The notes under the pieces: generated by a model
Databases searched by the model: none
What the model was told of the DNA's origin: nothing
What the model saw: only the letters and a program-made list of their open reading frames with translations
Shown: in pieces, positions 45,406-53,680 of the stretch
Numbering within the stretch: the first letter of the stretch is position 1
Layout of the letters: every line of letters begins with the position of its first letter
Translations under genes and position numbers: made by a program
Assembly: GCF_003576375.1 (NCBI RefSeq)
Contig: NZ_QWGE01000002.1
Location: 124,001-188,000 of the forward strand
Length of the DNA: 64,000 nucleotides
Origin: Pontibacter oryzae
Lineage (GTDB): Bacteria > Bacteroidota > Bacteroidia > Cytophagales > Hymenobacteraceae
Direction: 5' to 3'

Positions 45406-45749
45406 ATAGTTAAGCTCTCTTAGTATCAATTTTGCCGCAAAACAGCCGTTGTGCGCAGTATAAAGCGTAAATTATCTTAACGTAGCGGATAGGTAATGGT
45501 TTACATCATGCGTTCTAGGGCTTGAGCTATCGCGAGCGTCTCTGCAACATTACACAGAAACTAGCACAACTGTATAACCCCGTATCCTTAATTTTAGTGC
45601 GTCCTAAGTGTTTATGCATGAGTATCAATGAATTTGTGCTTTATTATGCTTCATAGGCGAGTAACAACAGTGCAATGCTAAGGCAGAAAAGGTGTTTTTA
45701 TCTCATATGTAAAATTGAGTACCTTTGTTATTAAAGTATATCAGATCGC
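45406..45749. other. intergenic region before the ABC-F gene
   Basis: About 340 bases without a credible frame. A TACCTTTG -7-like box at 45720-45727 is 22 bases upstream of the ABC-F ATG, without a clear -33 partner. One AAGTATA word lies near 45734. Confidence 0.55.
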
Positions 45750-47678
45750 ATGATTTCCATTAACAACCTGAATTTCCATTTTGGCAGCCGCATTATGTAT
45801 GAGGATGCCAGCTTGCATATAAAACCTAAGGATAAAATTGGCCTTATCGGGCTCAATGGCACCGGTAAGTCTACCTTGCTGCGCCTGATTGTTGGGGAGT
45901 ACACCCCTGACAGCGGTAGCATACAAATGAGCAAGGAAACCACTATCGGCTTCCTTAACCAGGATTTGCTGAGCTACCAAACCCACGAAAGCATACTTTC
46001 GGTGGCGATGCAGGCTTTTGGAGAAGCCATTCATCTGCAAGAGCAAATCGATAAGGTGCTGGTTGAGTTTGAGAATAACTTCCATGATGATTTGGTAGAT
46101 AAGCTTGCCGGTTTACAGGAACGCTTTGAGGCACTTGGCGGGTATACCATGCAAGCCGAAGCGGAGGCGATTCTGGAAGGCCTTGGCTTTACCACTGAGG
46201 AACTGCAGAAGCCGCTGGCATTATTCTCCGGCGGCTGGCGCATGCGCGTCATGCTGGCAAAGATTCTTCTTCAGAAACCCTCCCTGCTGCTGCTGGATGA
46301 GCCGACCAACCACCTCGACCTACCTTCCATTAAATGGCTCGAATCATACCTAGAGCGTTACGAAGGATCTGTGGTGATTGTATCCCACGACCGCGAGTTT
46401 CTTGACAAGACGACCAATATGATTGTGGAAGTATATGGCGGAAAGCTGAACGTGTATGCCGGTAACTACAGTTTTTACTTAGAGGAGAAGGCGCTTCGCA
46501 ACGAGATCCAGAAAGGGGCTTACGAGAACCAGCAAGCCCAGATCCGGCAGGCAGAGCGCTTTATAGAGCGTTTTAAGGCAAAAGCCACCAAGGCCAAGCA
46601 GGCGCAAAGCCGCCAAAAAATGCTGGACCGCATGGACCGCATTGATGAAGTAGCCTCGGAGGCGGCAAGGGTTAATTTTAGCTTTAAATTTAACACGCAT
46701 CCGGGTAGGCACATCCTGCGTTTGGAGCACATGAGTAAAGCCTATGGCGATAAGGTGATTTTCCGGGATACTAACGTGCATATTGAGCGGGGCGATAAAA
46801 TAGCCTTGATCGGTGCCAACGGTAAAGGTAAATCTACGTTGCTGCGCATCATTGCAGGTACAGAGCCAATCAATGGGAAGCGTGAACTGGGGCATAATGT
46901 TATACTTTCGTTTTATGCCCAGCACCAGTTAGAGTCGCTGAACGTGGAGAACGACATGCTGACGGAGCTACAGCAGGCGGGCTCCAAGAAAACGGAGATG
47001 GAACTGCGCTCTTTGCTCGGCTCTTTCCTCTTCACCGGCGATGAGGTTTTCAAAAAGATAAAAGTACTGTCGGGTGGCGAGAAAAGCCGCGTTGCCTTGG
47101 CTAAAACACTAATCTCAGAGGCAAACTTCCTGATGCTGGACGAACCGACCAACCACCTGGACATGCAATCGGTAAACATCCTGATTCAGGCGCTGGAGCA
47201 GTATGAGGGAACATTCGTGGTTATCTCCCACGATAGGTACTTTGTGGAGAATGTTGCCACTAAGATTTGGTACATAGAGGATTTCCAATTGAAGGAATAC
47301 CCGGGCACGTACCATGAGTACGAGGCATGGCAGGAAAAACGAGATAAAGAGGTTAAAGCGCATGCCGCCGCCGAAGCCCCGATCGTGAAACAGGAGAAAC
47401 AACCCCGCGAGAAGAGCGAGTTTACCCAGTTATCGAACCAGCTGAAGCAAGTGAACCGGCAGGTTAGTGAAGTAGAGCAGGAGGTTGCAAAACTGGAAGA
47501 GCAACTCGCCGCTCAGGAAAGACATATGGCCGACCCAACTGTGTTCAGCGATGTAGACAAACTACAGCAGGCTACGCAAACCTTCGAGGAAATAAAAGCT
47601 AACCTGGATATGAAGCAGGAGCAGTGGGAAGAACTCATGCTGCAAGCAGAAGATCTAGAGTCAAAATTAGCGGACTAA
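45750..47678 (+). CDS. ABC-F family ATP-binding protein
   Basis: The 642-residue protein contains two ABC modules and no membrane segments. First Walker A is GLNGTGKST, signature LFSGGWRMRVMLAKILL, Walker B LLLLDEPTNHLD. Second Walker A is GANGKGKST, signature LSGGEKSRVALAKTL, Walker B FLMLDEPTNHLD. The interdomain linker (about residues 240-315) is basic and helical, and a C-terminal coiled coil follows (about 555-642), as in Uup/YheS-like proteins. ABC-F proteins act on ribosomes, relieving stalls or protecting against antibiotics. The subfamily cannot be fixed by eye, and there is no reason here to call it a resistance gene. Confidence 0.92.
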   Translation: MISINNLNFHFGSRIMYEDASLHIKPKDKIGLIGLNGTGKSTLLRLIVGEYTPDSGSIQMSKETTIGFLNQDLLSYQTHESILSVAMQAFGEAIHLQEQIDKVLVEFENNFHDDLVDKLAGLQERFEALGGYTMQAEAEAILEGLGFTTEELQKPLALFSGGWRMRVMLAKILLQKPSLLLLDEPTNHLDLPSIKWLESYLERYEGSVVIVSHDREFLDKTTNMIVEVYGGKLNVYAGNYSFYLEEKALRNEIQKGAYENQQAQIRQAERFIERFKAKATKAKQAQSRQKMLDRMDRIDEVASEAARVNFSFKFNTHPGRHILRLEHMSKAYGDKVIFRDTNVHIERGDKIALIGANGKGKSTLLRIIAGTEPINGKRELGHNVILSFYAQHQLESLNVENDMLTELQQAGSKKTEMELRSLLGSFLFTGDEVFKKIKVLSGGEKSRVALAKTLISEANFLMLDEPTNHLDMQSVNILIQALEQYEGTFVVISHDRYFVENVATKIWYIEDFQLKEYPGTYHEYEAWQEKRDKEVKAHAAAEAPIVKQEKQPREKSEFTQLSNQLKQVNRQVSEVEQEVAKLEEQLAAQERHMADPTVFSDVDKLQQATQTFEEIKANLDMKQEQWEELMLQAEDLESKLAD

Positions 47679-47697
47679 ACCTGTTATTTAGTGCGTC

Positions 47698-47743
47698 AAA
47701 TGGTAACGGCCCTGATGTTCAGTCATCAGGGCCGTTACCATTT
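47698..47743. terminator. 20-bp perfect hairpin after the ABC-F gene
   Basis: Bases 47698-47717 are the exact reverse complement of 47724-47743 (20 of 20), with a six-base loop TTCAGT. It begins about 20 bases after the stop codon and has A and T triplets at its edges but no long T tract. It is likely a terminator or mRNA 3' end stabiliser. Confidence 0.75.
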
Positions 47744-47857
47744 AGCATGCATCTGTGTTGTTAAAACATTAATAATTTGTTAATGTTTTGCAACTTTAAG
47801 TAGAGTATAGGGATATAAGGATAACGTAATAATGTTGAAACGTACCTCCCATATTAA

Positions 47858-48709
47858 ATGAGTCAAACCTGTACTGCTACTAACCCACCTCTACCAAAAG
47901 ATTCAAAACCTGTTTCCAAAGTTTCGCTGCGTATCAACCTTTCTGGCAATAGTGCATTGCTAGGTATTAACTGGGTTGCTGTGTTGTTAGTAACTTTAAA
48001 TTTAGTTGCTGTTTTTTGTAAGTATTATACCAGCCACCCCAATGCCTGGGGTATAATCCCTCAGTTTGAGCTGGATGGCGAAAAGAACATTCCAACATAC
48101 TTCTCCTCGTTTATACTTATACTTTCCTCCATATTGCTATTCACTATCTCCTTGGTAAAAAAACACGAGCGTAACAAATACACTAAGCACTGGCGTTTGC
48201 TAGCCTTTGTGTTCTTATACATGTCCGTGGATGAGTCTGCGGGTCTGCATGAGATGTTTATTTACCCGCTCCGGGATCATTTTCAACTAGCAGGAATCTT
48301 TTATTTTTCGTGGGTAATAGTTGGTGCTGCCGTAGTGCTGATTCTTGGTTTATACTATCTCAGATTTTTACTGGAACTTAACCCTAAGCTACGCCTCAGA
48401 ATGATCAGCGCTGGAATGGTGTATGTCGGCGGAGCATTGGGCGTAGAATTGCTCGGGGGGTATTATTATGATGCGAATGGCGGCCACAACTTAACATATA
48501 GCCTAATCACAACCGTAGAGGAAACCCTTGAAATTACAGGTGTTTTAATTTTAATCCATTCACTTTACAGTTATCTTAAAAGGCATCTTTTAAAGTTTAC
48601 GCTGCAACTCGGTGATGAGCCTCAGCCAGGTATACTTAAAGGGGATAGTAACCTCCTCAAGCAAAACTCCGATTACGCGGAGGCAAACAAAGACTTGATG
48701 GCTGTATAA
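47858..48709 (+). CDS. polytopic membrane protein of unknown function
   Basis: A 283-residue protein with about six hydrophobic segments (roughly 35-54, 79-100, 112-124, 145-170, 181-203, 216-240) and hydrophilic tails. Polar residues inside or next to the segments stand out: SVDESAGLHEM (Asp125, Glu126, His131, Glu132), Glu197 in VELLGGYYYD, and TVEETLEITG (Glu221, Glu222, Glu225). This arrangement suggests a metal- or proton-binding site within the membrane, but I recognise no named family. It stands alone between two minus-strand units. Confidence 0.7.
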   Translation: MSQTCTATNPPLPKDSKPVSKVSLRINLSGNSALLGINWVAVLLVTLNLVAVFCKYYTSHPNAWGIIPQFELDGEKNIPTYFSSFILILSSILLFTISLVKKHERNKYTKHWRLLAFVFLYMSVDESAGLHEMFIYPLRDHFQLAGIFYFSWVIVGAAVVLILGLYYLRFLLELNPKLRLRMISAGMVYVGGALGVELLGGYYYDANGGHNLTYSLITTVEETLEITGVLILIHSLYSYLKRHLLKFTLQLGDEPQPGILKGDSNLLKQNSDYAEANKDLMAV

Positions 48710-48765
48710 CAAGAACTGCACAGGTTGTACGTTTTTTTAAAGTATAACCTGTGCAGTTCGGATGC

Positions 48766-50373
48766 CTAAGCATTGTCTAACGCAATCAACAAACCTTCAT
48801 CGCCATAAAGTGCAATGTTGCCTGATACGGTTTTTTCTTCCCTCTCTGGGTCAGTGGCAATAATGATTTTACCTCTGTAGGTTTCTGTTTGCGCCCGGAA
48901 GATACAGGGTTTATGGCTTAGGTTAAGGAGTATTAGGAATGTGCTTCCCTCAGCTTTGCGTGTGTAAGTAAGTATGGGGCCGTTGGTTAGCACGGGTGCA
49001 TAATCGCCTATGCTTAGTGCTGCTTCGGACTGCCTTAGTTTTATCAGGCGGCGGTAAAAATGAAGCATGGAATAGTTATCTGCCTGTTGCACCTCTACGT
49101 TTATGCGCTTATAGTTATCCGGCAGGCGCAACCAAGGCTTGCCATCTGTAAAGCCTGCGTTCTTAGCAGGGCTCCACTGCATAGGCGTGCGCGCAGGGTC
49201 TCTGCTTAGGTCTTTGTCGGGCATATTCAGCCCTTGCGGGTCCTGCACCTCATCTGGCGGAATAGGTACATCGCGCATGCCTAACTCATCGCCATAATAT
49301 AAAGTAGGGGTGCCCCGGAGAGTTAAAAGTAACATGGCGGCCACCTTTGCCTGCGCGTTGCCAACCCGGCTCGTGATACGGGGCTGGTCGTGGTTGCCTA
49401 TAACCCAGTTGGGCCACCCGCCTGCTGGCAGTGCGCCTTCATACTCATCTATATGCGATCTGATGGTGCGGGCGTTCCAGTCTAGGGTTACCAGCATAAA
49501 GTTAAATGGCAGGTGAGCACCTTTATTGTCCTGGCCGTAGTAAGTTACTAACCTATGGATAGGCAGGTAAATCTCACCGATCATCACACGCTCGTCATAC
49601 TCATCCATTACCTGCCTCATTTTTGCAACTAGATCATGTATGCCGGGTTGGTCTGTGGAGTAAGCCGGTATAAGCTGGTCATATGTGGATTTGCTGGCCT
49701 CATAGTCAGGGTTAGTGGGGTTGTCGCGCAGTTCTTCATCTTTAAGCATGTGCCACATCACGTCTACTCTAAACCCGTCAACGCCCTTATCCAACCAGAA
49801 CCGCATCACATCAAACATGGCTCTCTGCACTTCAGGGTTTCGCCAGTTAAGGTCTGGCTGTTCCTTTAAGAACGCATGGTAATAATATTGTTCTGTTTGC
49901 TGGTCCCATTCCCAGGCGCTGCCGCCAAACACACTTAGCCAGTTATTGGGTTCTGCCCCGTCTTCCTTTGCATCGTGCCACAAGTACCAATCCCTTTTTG
50001 GGTTGTCTCGCGAGGACCTTGACTCCAGAAACCAGGGGTGTTGATTGGAAGTATGATTAGGCACCAGGTCAAGTATAAGTTTCATGTCGCGCTGATGCAC
50101 TTCCTTTAGTAAGGCATCAAAATCTTCCATCTGGCCAAATAACGGATGGATGCCGCAATAATCAGATATGTCATAGCCAAAATCCGCCATTGGCGAAGGG
50201 TAAATAGGTGAGACCCAAATAGCCGTAATCCCCATCCATTTAAGGTAATCCAGCCGTTGTATGATGCCTTTTAGATCACCTACGCCATCGCCATCAGCAT
50301 CCTGAAATGAGCGGGGATAAATTTGGTATATGATTCCGGATTGCCACCAAAGGTAGTGTTGTTTTTGCTCCAT
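48766..50373 (-). CDS. alpha-glucosidase, GH13 (oligo-1,6-glucosidase-like)
   Basis: The 535-residue cytoplasmic protein (no signal peptide) has all GH13 conserved regions: DLVPNHTS, FRVDVMWHM (nucleophile Asp), MIGEIYLP (acid/base Glu) and VIGNHDQPR (third Asp). WWQSGIIYQIYPRSFQDADGDGVGDLKGI at the start is typical of the GH13_23/31 type. It hydrolyses alpha-1,4 or alpha-1,6 linked malto- or isomalto-oligosaccharides to glucose. No sugar transporter or regulator is adjacent. The exact specificity cannot be decided by eye. Confidence 0.94.
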   Translation of the reverse strand: MEQKQHYLWWQSGIIYQIYPRSFQDADGDGVGDLKGIIQRLDYLKWMGITAIWVSPIYPSPMADFGYDISDYCGIHPLFGQMEDFDALLKEVHQRDMKLILDLVPNHTSNQHPWFLESRSSRDNPKRDWYLWHDAKEDGAEPNNWLSVFGGSAWEWDQQTEQYYYHAFLKEQPDLNWRNPEVQRAMFDVMRFWLDKGVDGFRVDVMWHMLKDEELRDNPTNPDYEASKSTYDQLIPAYSTDQPGIHDLVAKMRQVMDEYDERVMIGEIYLPIHRLVTYYGQDNKGAHLPFNFMLVTLDWNARTIRSHIDEYEGALPAGGWPNWVIGNHDQPRITSRVGNAQAKVAAMLLLTLRGTPTLYYGDELGMRDVPIPPDEVQDPQGLNMPDKDLSRDPARTPMQWSPAKNAGFTDGKPWLRLPDNYKRINVEVQQADNYSMLHFYRRLIKLRQSEAALSIGDYAPVLTNGPILTYTRKAEGSTFLILLNLSHKPCIFRAQTETYRGKIIIATDPEREEKTVSGNIALYGDEGLLIALDNA

Positions 50374-50747
50374 AGTTTCGCTTTTGTTGTGTCAGTTAGC
50401 ATTCTACGCAAGCAAAGCTTAACTGATTGCCGAAGTACCTTAGCTATGGGCACATAGTTTGAATTTAAGGGGTAGAGCGGCCATGGCCAAAGACTGTAAG
50501 CTTGAAAGTTGAACTCTTTAAAAGAAAACACATCAACTTTATACCATTTACTATTGGTTTTGTAGTGTAAAACACTGAATAAAGCCTACAAGTAAAGAAG
50601 GTTGCTGTTTTTGCATTATTTTATTTAATTTTTATATAAAATAACTTTTATTGATTTTTAATTATATATATTTGTATTATATAATACTACATGAAGAGAT
50701 TCATTTCATCAATAACGGAAACCATCACCTTAAACAATTCATACATT
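50374..50747. other. AT-rich intergenic region with a probable promoter
   Basis: About 370 bases between divergent genes. The right end is extremely AT-rich (50590-50690) and contains a TATATTTG box at 50667-50674, likely the -7 element of the small lipoprotein gene. A frame beginning at 50691 joins the lipoprotein in frame but is an unlikely start. Confidence 0.5.
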
Positions 50748-50897
50748 ATGAAAGCACTTTTATATAAACTCCTAATGTTCTTGTTTGTGGCAGCTTTATT
50801 CTCTGCCTGCCAGCGCCAAACGTCTTGCCCGGCTTATGCTAGCCATAAAGCTAAACCAATGCAGAAGCCTACTTTCTTAAAGGATCTTGGCAGGTAA
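50748..50897 (+). CDS. tiny lipoprotein
   Basis: A 49-residue product beginning MKALLYKLLMFLFVAALFSAC, a lipoprotein signal peptide with lipobox LFSAC (Cys21). The mature part is under 30 residues (QRQTSCPAYASHKAK...) with a second Cys in CPAY. Very small lipoproteins with a CPxY segment are common in Bacteroidota but have no known function. The ATG at 50748 is preferred over 50691 because it places the signal peptide at the N-terminus. It has its own promoter-like box and terminator. Confidence 0.72.
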   Translation: MKALLYKLLMFLFVAALFSACQRQTSCPAYASHKAKPMQKPTFLKDLGR

Positions 50898-50936
50898 TAG
50901 GAGGGTGCTATGGCAACATTAGCCAGCAAATAATGT

Positions 50937-50964
50937 AAGCCATGCCTGCGGGTATGGCTTTTTT
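50937..50964 (+). terminator. terminator of the tiny lipoprotein gene
   Basis: AAGCCATGCC (50937-50946) pairs with GGTATGGCTT (50951-50960, one G-U pair), followed by T residues. Confidence 0.85.
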
Positions 50965-51000
50965 GGTAGGGCAGAAAGTTATATGTTGGATAAAAACAAA

Positions 51001-51027
51001 AAAGCTTCGGAGGTTATCCGAAGCTTT
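51001..51027 (-). terminator. tRNA-Met terminator
   Basis: AAAGCTTCGGA (51001-51011) pairs with TCCGAAGCTTT (51017-51027). Read on the minus strand it follows the tRNA by one base and ends in a T tract (TTTTTTGTTTTT). Confidence 0.88.
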
Positions 51028-51028
51028 G

Positions 51029-51102
51029 TAGCGGGGAGCAGAATCGAACTGCCGACCTCAGGGTTATGAATCCTGCGCTCTAACCATCTGAGCTACCCCG
51101 CC
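51029..51102 (-). tRNA. tRNA-Met (CAT anticodon), elongator-like
   Basis: The reverse complement folds as a 74-base cloverleaf. The acceptor stem is GGCGGGG with CCCCGCT, the D arm contains AGCTCAGATGGTTAGAGC, the anticodon loop is TTCATAA (CAT), and the T arm is CGGCA/TGCT-type around GTTCGATTC. The discriminator is A and CCA is not encoded. The acceptor stem is paired at position 1-72, so an initiator is unlikely; a tRNA-Ile2 with lysidine is a remote alternative. Confidence 0.93.
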
Positions 51103-51113
51103 GAATTGTGGTG

Positions 51114-51145
51114 CAAATATAGCGGAATCGTTTTCAAATATGCAA
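51114..51145 (-). promoter_or_regulatory. probable promoter of tRNA-Met
   Basis: On the minus strand TTG (51145-51143) and TATATTTG (51121-51114) are 21 bases apart, matching the Bacteroidota pattern. The tRNA starts 12 bases downstream of the -7 box. Confidence 0.7.
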
Positions 51146-51237
51146 GCATCGGCTCAGAAAAAAAATATTTTATTTTTGAGATATACGTATTGTGGAGAAT
51201 AAACACTATACTTACTCAGACACTTACCTTACTCCAT

Positions 51238-51642
51238 ATGACGAGAGAGACGAAGACGAAATTTGTGCGTGAGTACCCTATCAACGCCTCCGCAAAGCTA
51301 CTTTACCCTTATTTAAGCACCCCAAGCGGCCTTACACAATGGTTCTGCGATGACGTGAATCTAGATGAAGACAAAATTCTGAATTTTGTATGGGATGGCC
51401 GCAGCCATTTTGCTGAGGTTACCAGCCACCGCACCAATCGTTCCATCAGGTTTTTGTTCCTGGATGAAAACAAGCACCACCAGACCGACGCCTCTTATGT
51501 AGATTTTTCCATCGAATCCAGCGAGCTGACACAGGAACAGTTTCTGAAGGTGGTAGATTACTCTGAAGAGGATGACGAGGAGGAGTTGGAAGAGCTATGG
51601 GAGAACCTGATGCAAAATCTGCGCGAAATAGTAGGAGGGTAG
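51238..51642 (+). CDS. START-like / AHSA1-type domain protein
   Basis: The protein is 134 residues from the ATG at 51238 (the frame runs further upstream over the tRNA promoter, which is implausible). KFVREYPINASAKLLYPYLSTPSGLTQWFCDDVNL is typical of START/SRPBCC-fold proteins, and the C-terminus is strongly acidic (EEDDEEELEELWENLMQNL). The family is conserved in Bacteroidota upstream of the LptF/LptG permease gene. The ligand and function are unknown. Confidence 0.85.
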   Translation: MTRETKTKFVREYPINASAKLLYPYLSTPSGLTQWFCDDVNLDEDKILNFVWDGRSHFAEVTSHRTNRSIRFLFLDENKHHQTDASYVDFSIESSELTQEQFLKVVDYSEEDDEEELEELWENLMQNLREIVGG

Positions 51643-51740
51643 CAGGTTTGCAGGAGTATCTGCTTATCTTTGCATGGTAATTGCTGGGTTAACCCGGATA
51701 TCAGCAGCCGGATAATAGATGGCTGCTCATTTTATTGCGC

Positions 51741-53153
51741 ATGAAGAAACTTGATAAGCTAATTTTACGGGCCTTTTTTGGCCCATTCTTATTAACCTTT
51801 GCTGTGGTGGAGTTTATACTTCTCACCCAGTATATGCTAAAATATCTCGATGAACTGGTGGGTAAAGACCTGGGCGCAGAAGTGTTCGGGGAACTGCTTT
51901 TCTACTTTAGCGTGAACATGGCGCCCGTGGCATTGCCGCTTGCCGTGCTCTTATCCTCGCTCATGACTTTTGGCTCGCTTGGCGAGCATTACGAACTCAC
52001 CGCTATCAAAACCTCGGGCATTGCGCTTACCCGCATCCTGCGTCCGGTTTTGATCGTGGTCACGTTTATCACCATTGGCGCATTCTTCTTTAACAACTAT
52101 GTAGTGCCCAAGGCTAACCTGAAAGCCTATAGCTTGCTATGGGATATCCGCCAGAAAAAGCCAGCCATGAACTTTAAGGAAGGTGCTTTTTACAACGGTA
52201 TCCCTGGCTACAGTATCAAGGTAAACGAGAAAATGAATGAAGGCCGGACGCTTAAGGATGTGATGATCTATGATCATACCAAGGGTGGCACCAACACTAC
52301 GGTTATACTTGCTGACTCCGGTGAGATGTATATGGACCATGATGATGCCTACCTGGTGCTGGAGCTTTATGATGGCAACACCTACGTGGATCAGAACAAC
52401 TCCTCTTTTAGGAACTCCAGCGAGCAGTTTGTCCGGCAGGAATTTGATGAGAGCAAGCTGATGCTAAGTATGGCTTCTTTCAACTTCGACAGGACCAAGG
52501 AAGAGCTTTTCTCGGACAACAAGATGATGAAAAACATCAAAGAGTTGGATGTGGTAACTGATTCGTTGCAGCGCCATAACAGGCGCGATGTGGAAATGTA
52601 CGCACCAAATGTTGATCCGTTTTACATGTACTTTAAGGCTGATACGGGGCAAGTGAAAAATGGTATGCGGCTAAACGGAAAGGCGTTAGAGCGCGAGCTC
52701 CCAGCACCAACTAGCGAGACGATGTTGCTGGCCACTAATAAGGCCCGCAATATCAAGAGCTTTACGGGTAGTTATGTAGAAAGAATCCAAGCCACTCAGC
52801 GTGAGGCAAATAATTACGAGGTTGAGATCTGGCGCAAGTATACGCAGTCGGCCTCCATCATCATCATGTTCCTTATTGGGGCGCCGTTGGGGGCTATTAT
52901 TAAAAAAGGCGGCTTGGGTGTGCCAGTGGTAATCTCGATCGTGTTTTTTATTGCCATGTATGTCATGTCCATACTAGGGGAGAAGTGGGCACGCGAAAGC
53001 ATTGTGTCGATTGGGGCAGGTATGTGGGGTGCAAACCTGATCCTGCTGCCGATCGGCTTGTTTTTCCTGTATCAGGCACGAAACGACTCCAGTTTACTTG
53101 AGATCGACTTCTGGCGCAAGCTGATGACTAGGCTGCGGCGCAATAAACTGTAA
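51741..53153 (+). CDS. LptF/LptG family permease
   Basis: The protein is 470 residues from the ATG at 51741. Its layout is typical: three membrane segments near the N-terminus (KLDKLILRAFFGPFLLTFAVVEFILLTQYM; ALPLAVLLSSLMTFGSLGE; LIVVTFITIGAFFFNNYVVPKAN), a periplasmic jellyroll domain (about 130-360), and three C-terminal segments starting at SASIIIMFLIGAPLGAIIKKGGLG. LptF and LptG form the membrane part of the lipopolysaccharide extractor with LptB. The fold is shared, so F versus G cannot be decided; Bacteroidota often carry several. It follows the START-like gene by about 100 bases. Confidence 0.92.
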   Translation: MKKLDKLILRAFFGPFLLTFAVVEFILLTQYMLKYLDELVGKDLGAEVFGELLFYFSVNMAPVALPLAVLLSSLMTFGSLGEHYELTAIKTSGIALTRILRPVLIVVTFITIGAFFFNNYVVPKANLKAYSLLWDIRQKKPAMNFKEGAFYNGIPGYSIKVNEKMNEGRTLKDVMIYDHTKGGTNTTVILADSGEMYMDHDDAYLVLELYDGNTYVDQNNSSFRNSSEQFVRQEFDESKLMLSMASFNFDRTKEELFSDNKMMKNIKELDVVTDSLQRHNRRDVEMYAPNVDPFYMYFKADTGQVKNGMRLNGKALERELPAPTSETMLLATNKARNIKSFTGSYVERIQATQREANNYEVEIWRKYTQSASIIIMFLIGAPLGAIIKKGGLGVPVVISIVFFIAMYVMSILGEKWARESIVSIGAGMWGANLILLPIGLFFLYQARNDSSLLEIDFWRKLMTRLRRNKL

Positions 53154-53185
53154 AACCACTATATAAAGATTTGACAAAAGTTTTT

Positions 53186-53212
53186 TTTGTAAAAGTAAAT
53201 GATATACCTTTG
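53186..53212 (+). promoter_or_regulatory. probable rpsO promoter
   Basis: TACCTTTG at 53205-53212 matches the -7 consensus exactly and is preceded by a T tract ending in TTTG (53186-53189). The 15-base spacing is slightly short. It is 52 bases upstream of the rpsO ATG. Confidence 0.65.
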
Positions 53213-53264
53213 TGGCTTGTATAGCAAGCTTTGCAAGATAAAAACAGATTGATATTTTTACGCA

Positions 53265-53540
53265 ATGAGATTAACTACTGAAGCGAAACAAGAGATTTTC
53301 GAAAAGCACGGGTTCAACAAGTCTAAATCTGATACAGGATCTCCTGAAGCTCAGATCGCCCTTTTCACGAAGCGCATTGCAGACTTAACCGGTCACCTGA
53401 AAACTCACAAGAAGGACTTTAGCACACGCCTTGGCCTTCTGAAACTTGTAGGTAAAAGAAGAAGACTTCTTAACTACCTCCAGAAAAATAATATTGAAAG
53501 ATACAGAGCTATCATTAGCGAGCTAGGTATCCGTAAATAA
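53265..53540 (+). CDS. rpsO: 30S ribosomal protein S15
   Basis: The 91-residue protein has the S15 pattern: [51 protein letters not shown]. It binds 16S rRNA early in small-subunit assembly. The rpsO-pnp order is the same as in many bacteria. A terminator separates it from pnp, which may allow different expression levels. Confidence 0.98.
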   Translation: MRLTTEAKQEIFEKHGFNKSKSDTGSPEAQIALFTKRIADLTGHLKTHKKDFSTRLGLLKLVGKRRRLLNYLQKNNIERYRAIISELGIRK

Positions 53541-53550
53541 GCTTATTGTG

Positions 53551-53588
53551 TTAGGGAATTCATTCAAGGGATTCCCTAATCTTTTTTT
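53551..53588 (+). terminator. rpsO terminator
   Basis: TTAGGGAAT (53551-53559) pairs with ATTCCCTAA (53571-53579), followed by a run of seven T residues. Confidence 0.88.
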
Positions 53589-53680
53589 AAGCATTCCCTT
53601 CTTTCCTTCCTCTGAATTGCCAGTACCGGCAGTGTTGCAATGGGTAACCCTGCCTTTTTTGATGATAACGATAATTGAAG

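Noticed and set aside
45750-47678. Antibiotic-resistance ABC-F gene
   Set aside because: The C-terminal coiled coil and full-length linker fit housekeeping Uup/YheS-like proteins; nothing points to acquired resistance.
51106-51237. N-terminal extension of the START-like protein
   Set aside because: It would overlie the tRNA-Met promoter and reads as low-complexity sequence; the ATG at 51238 matches the domain start.
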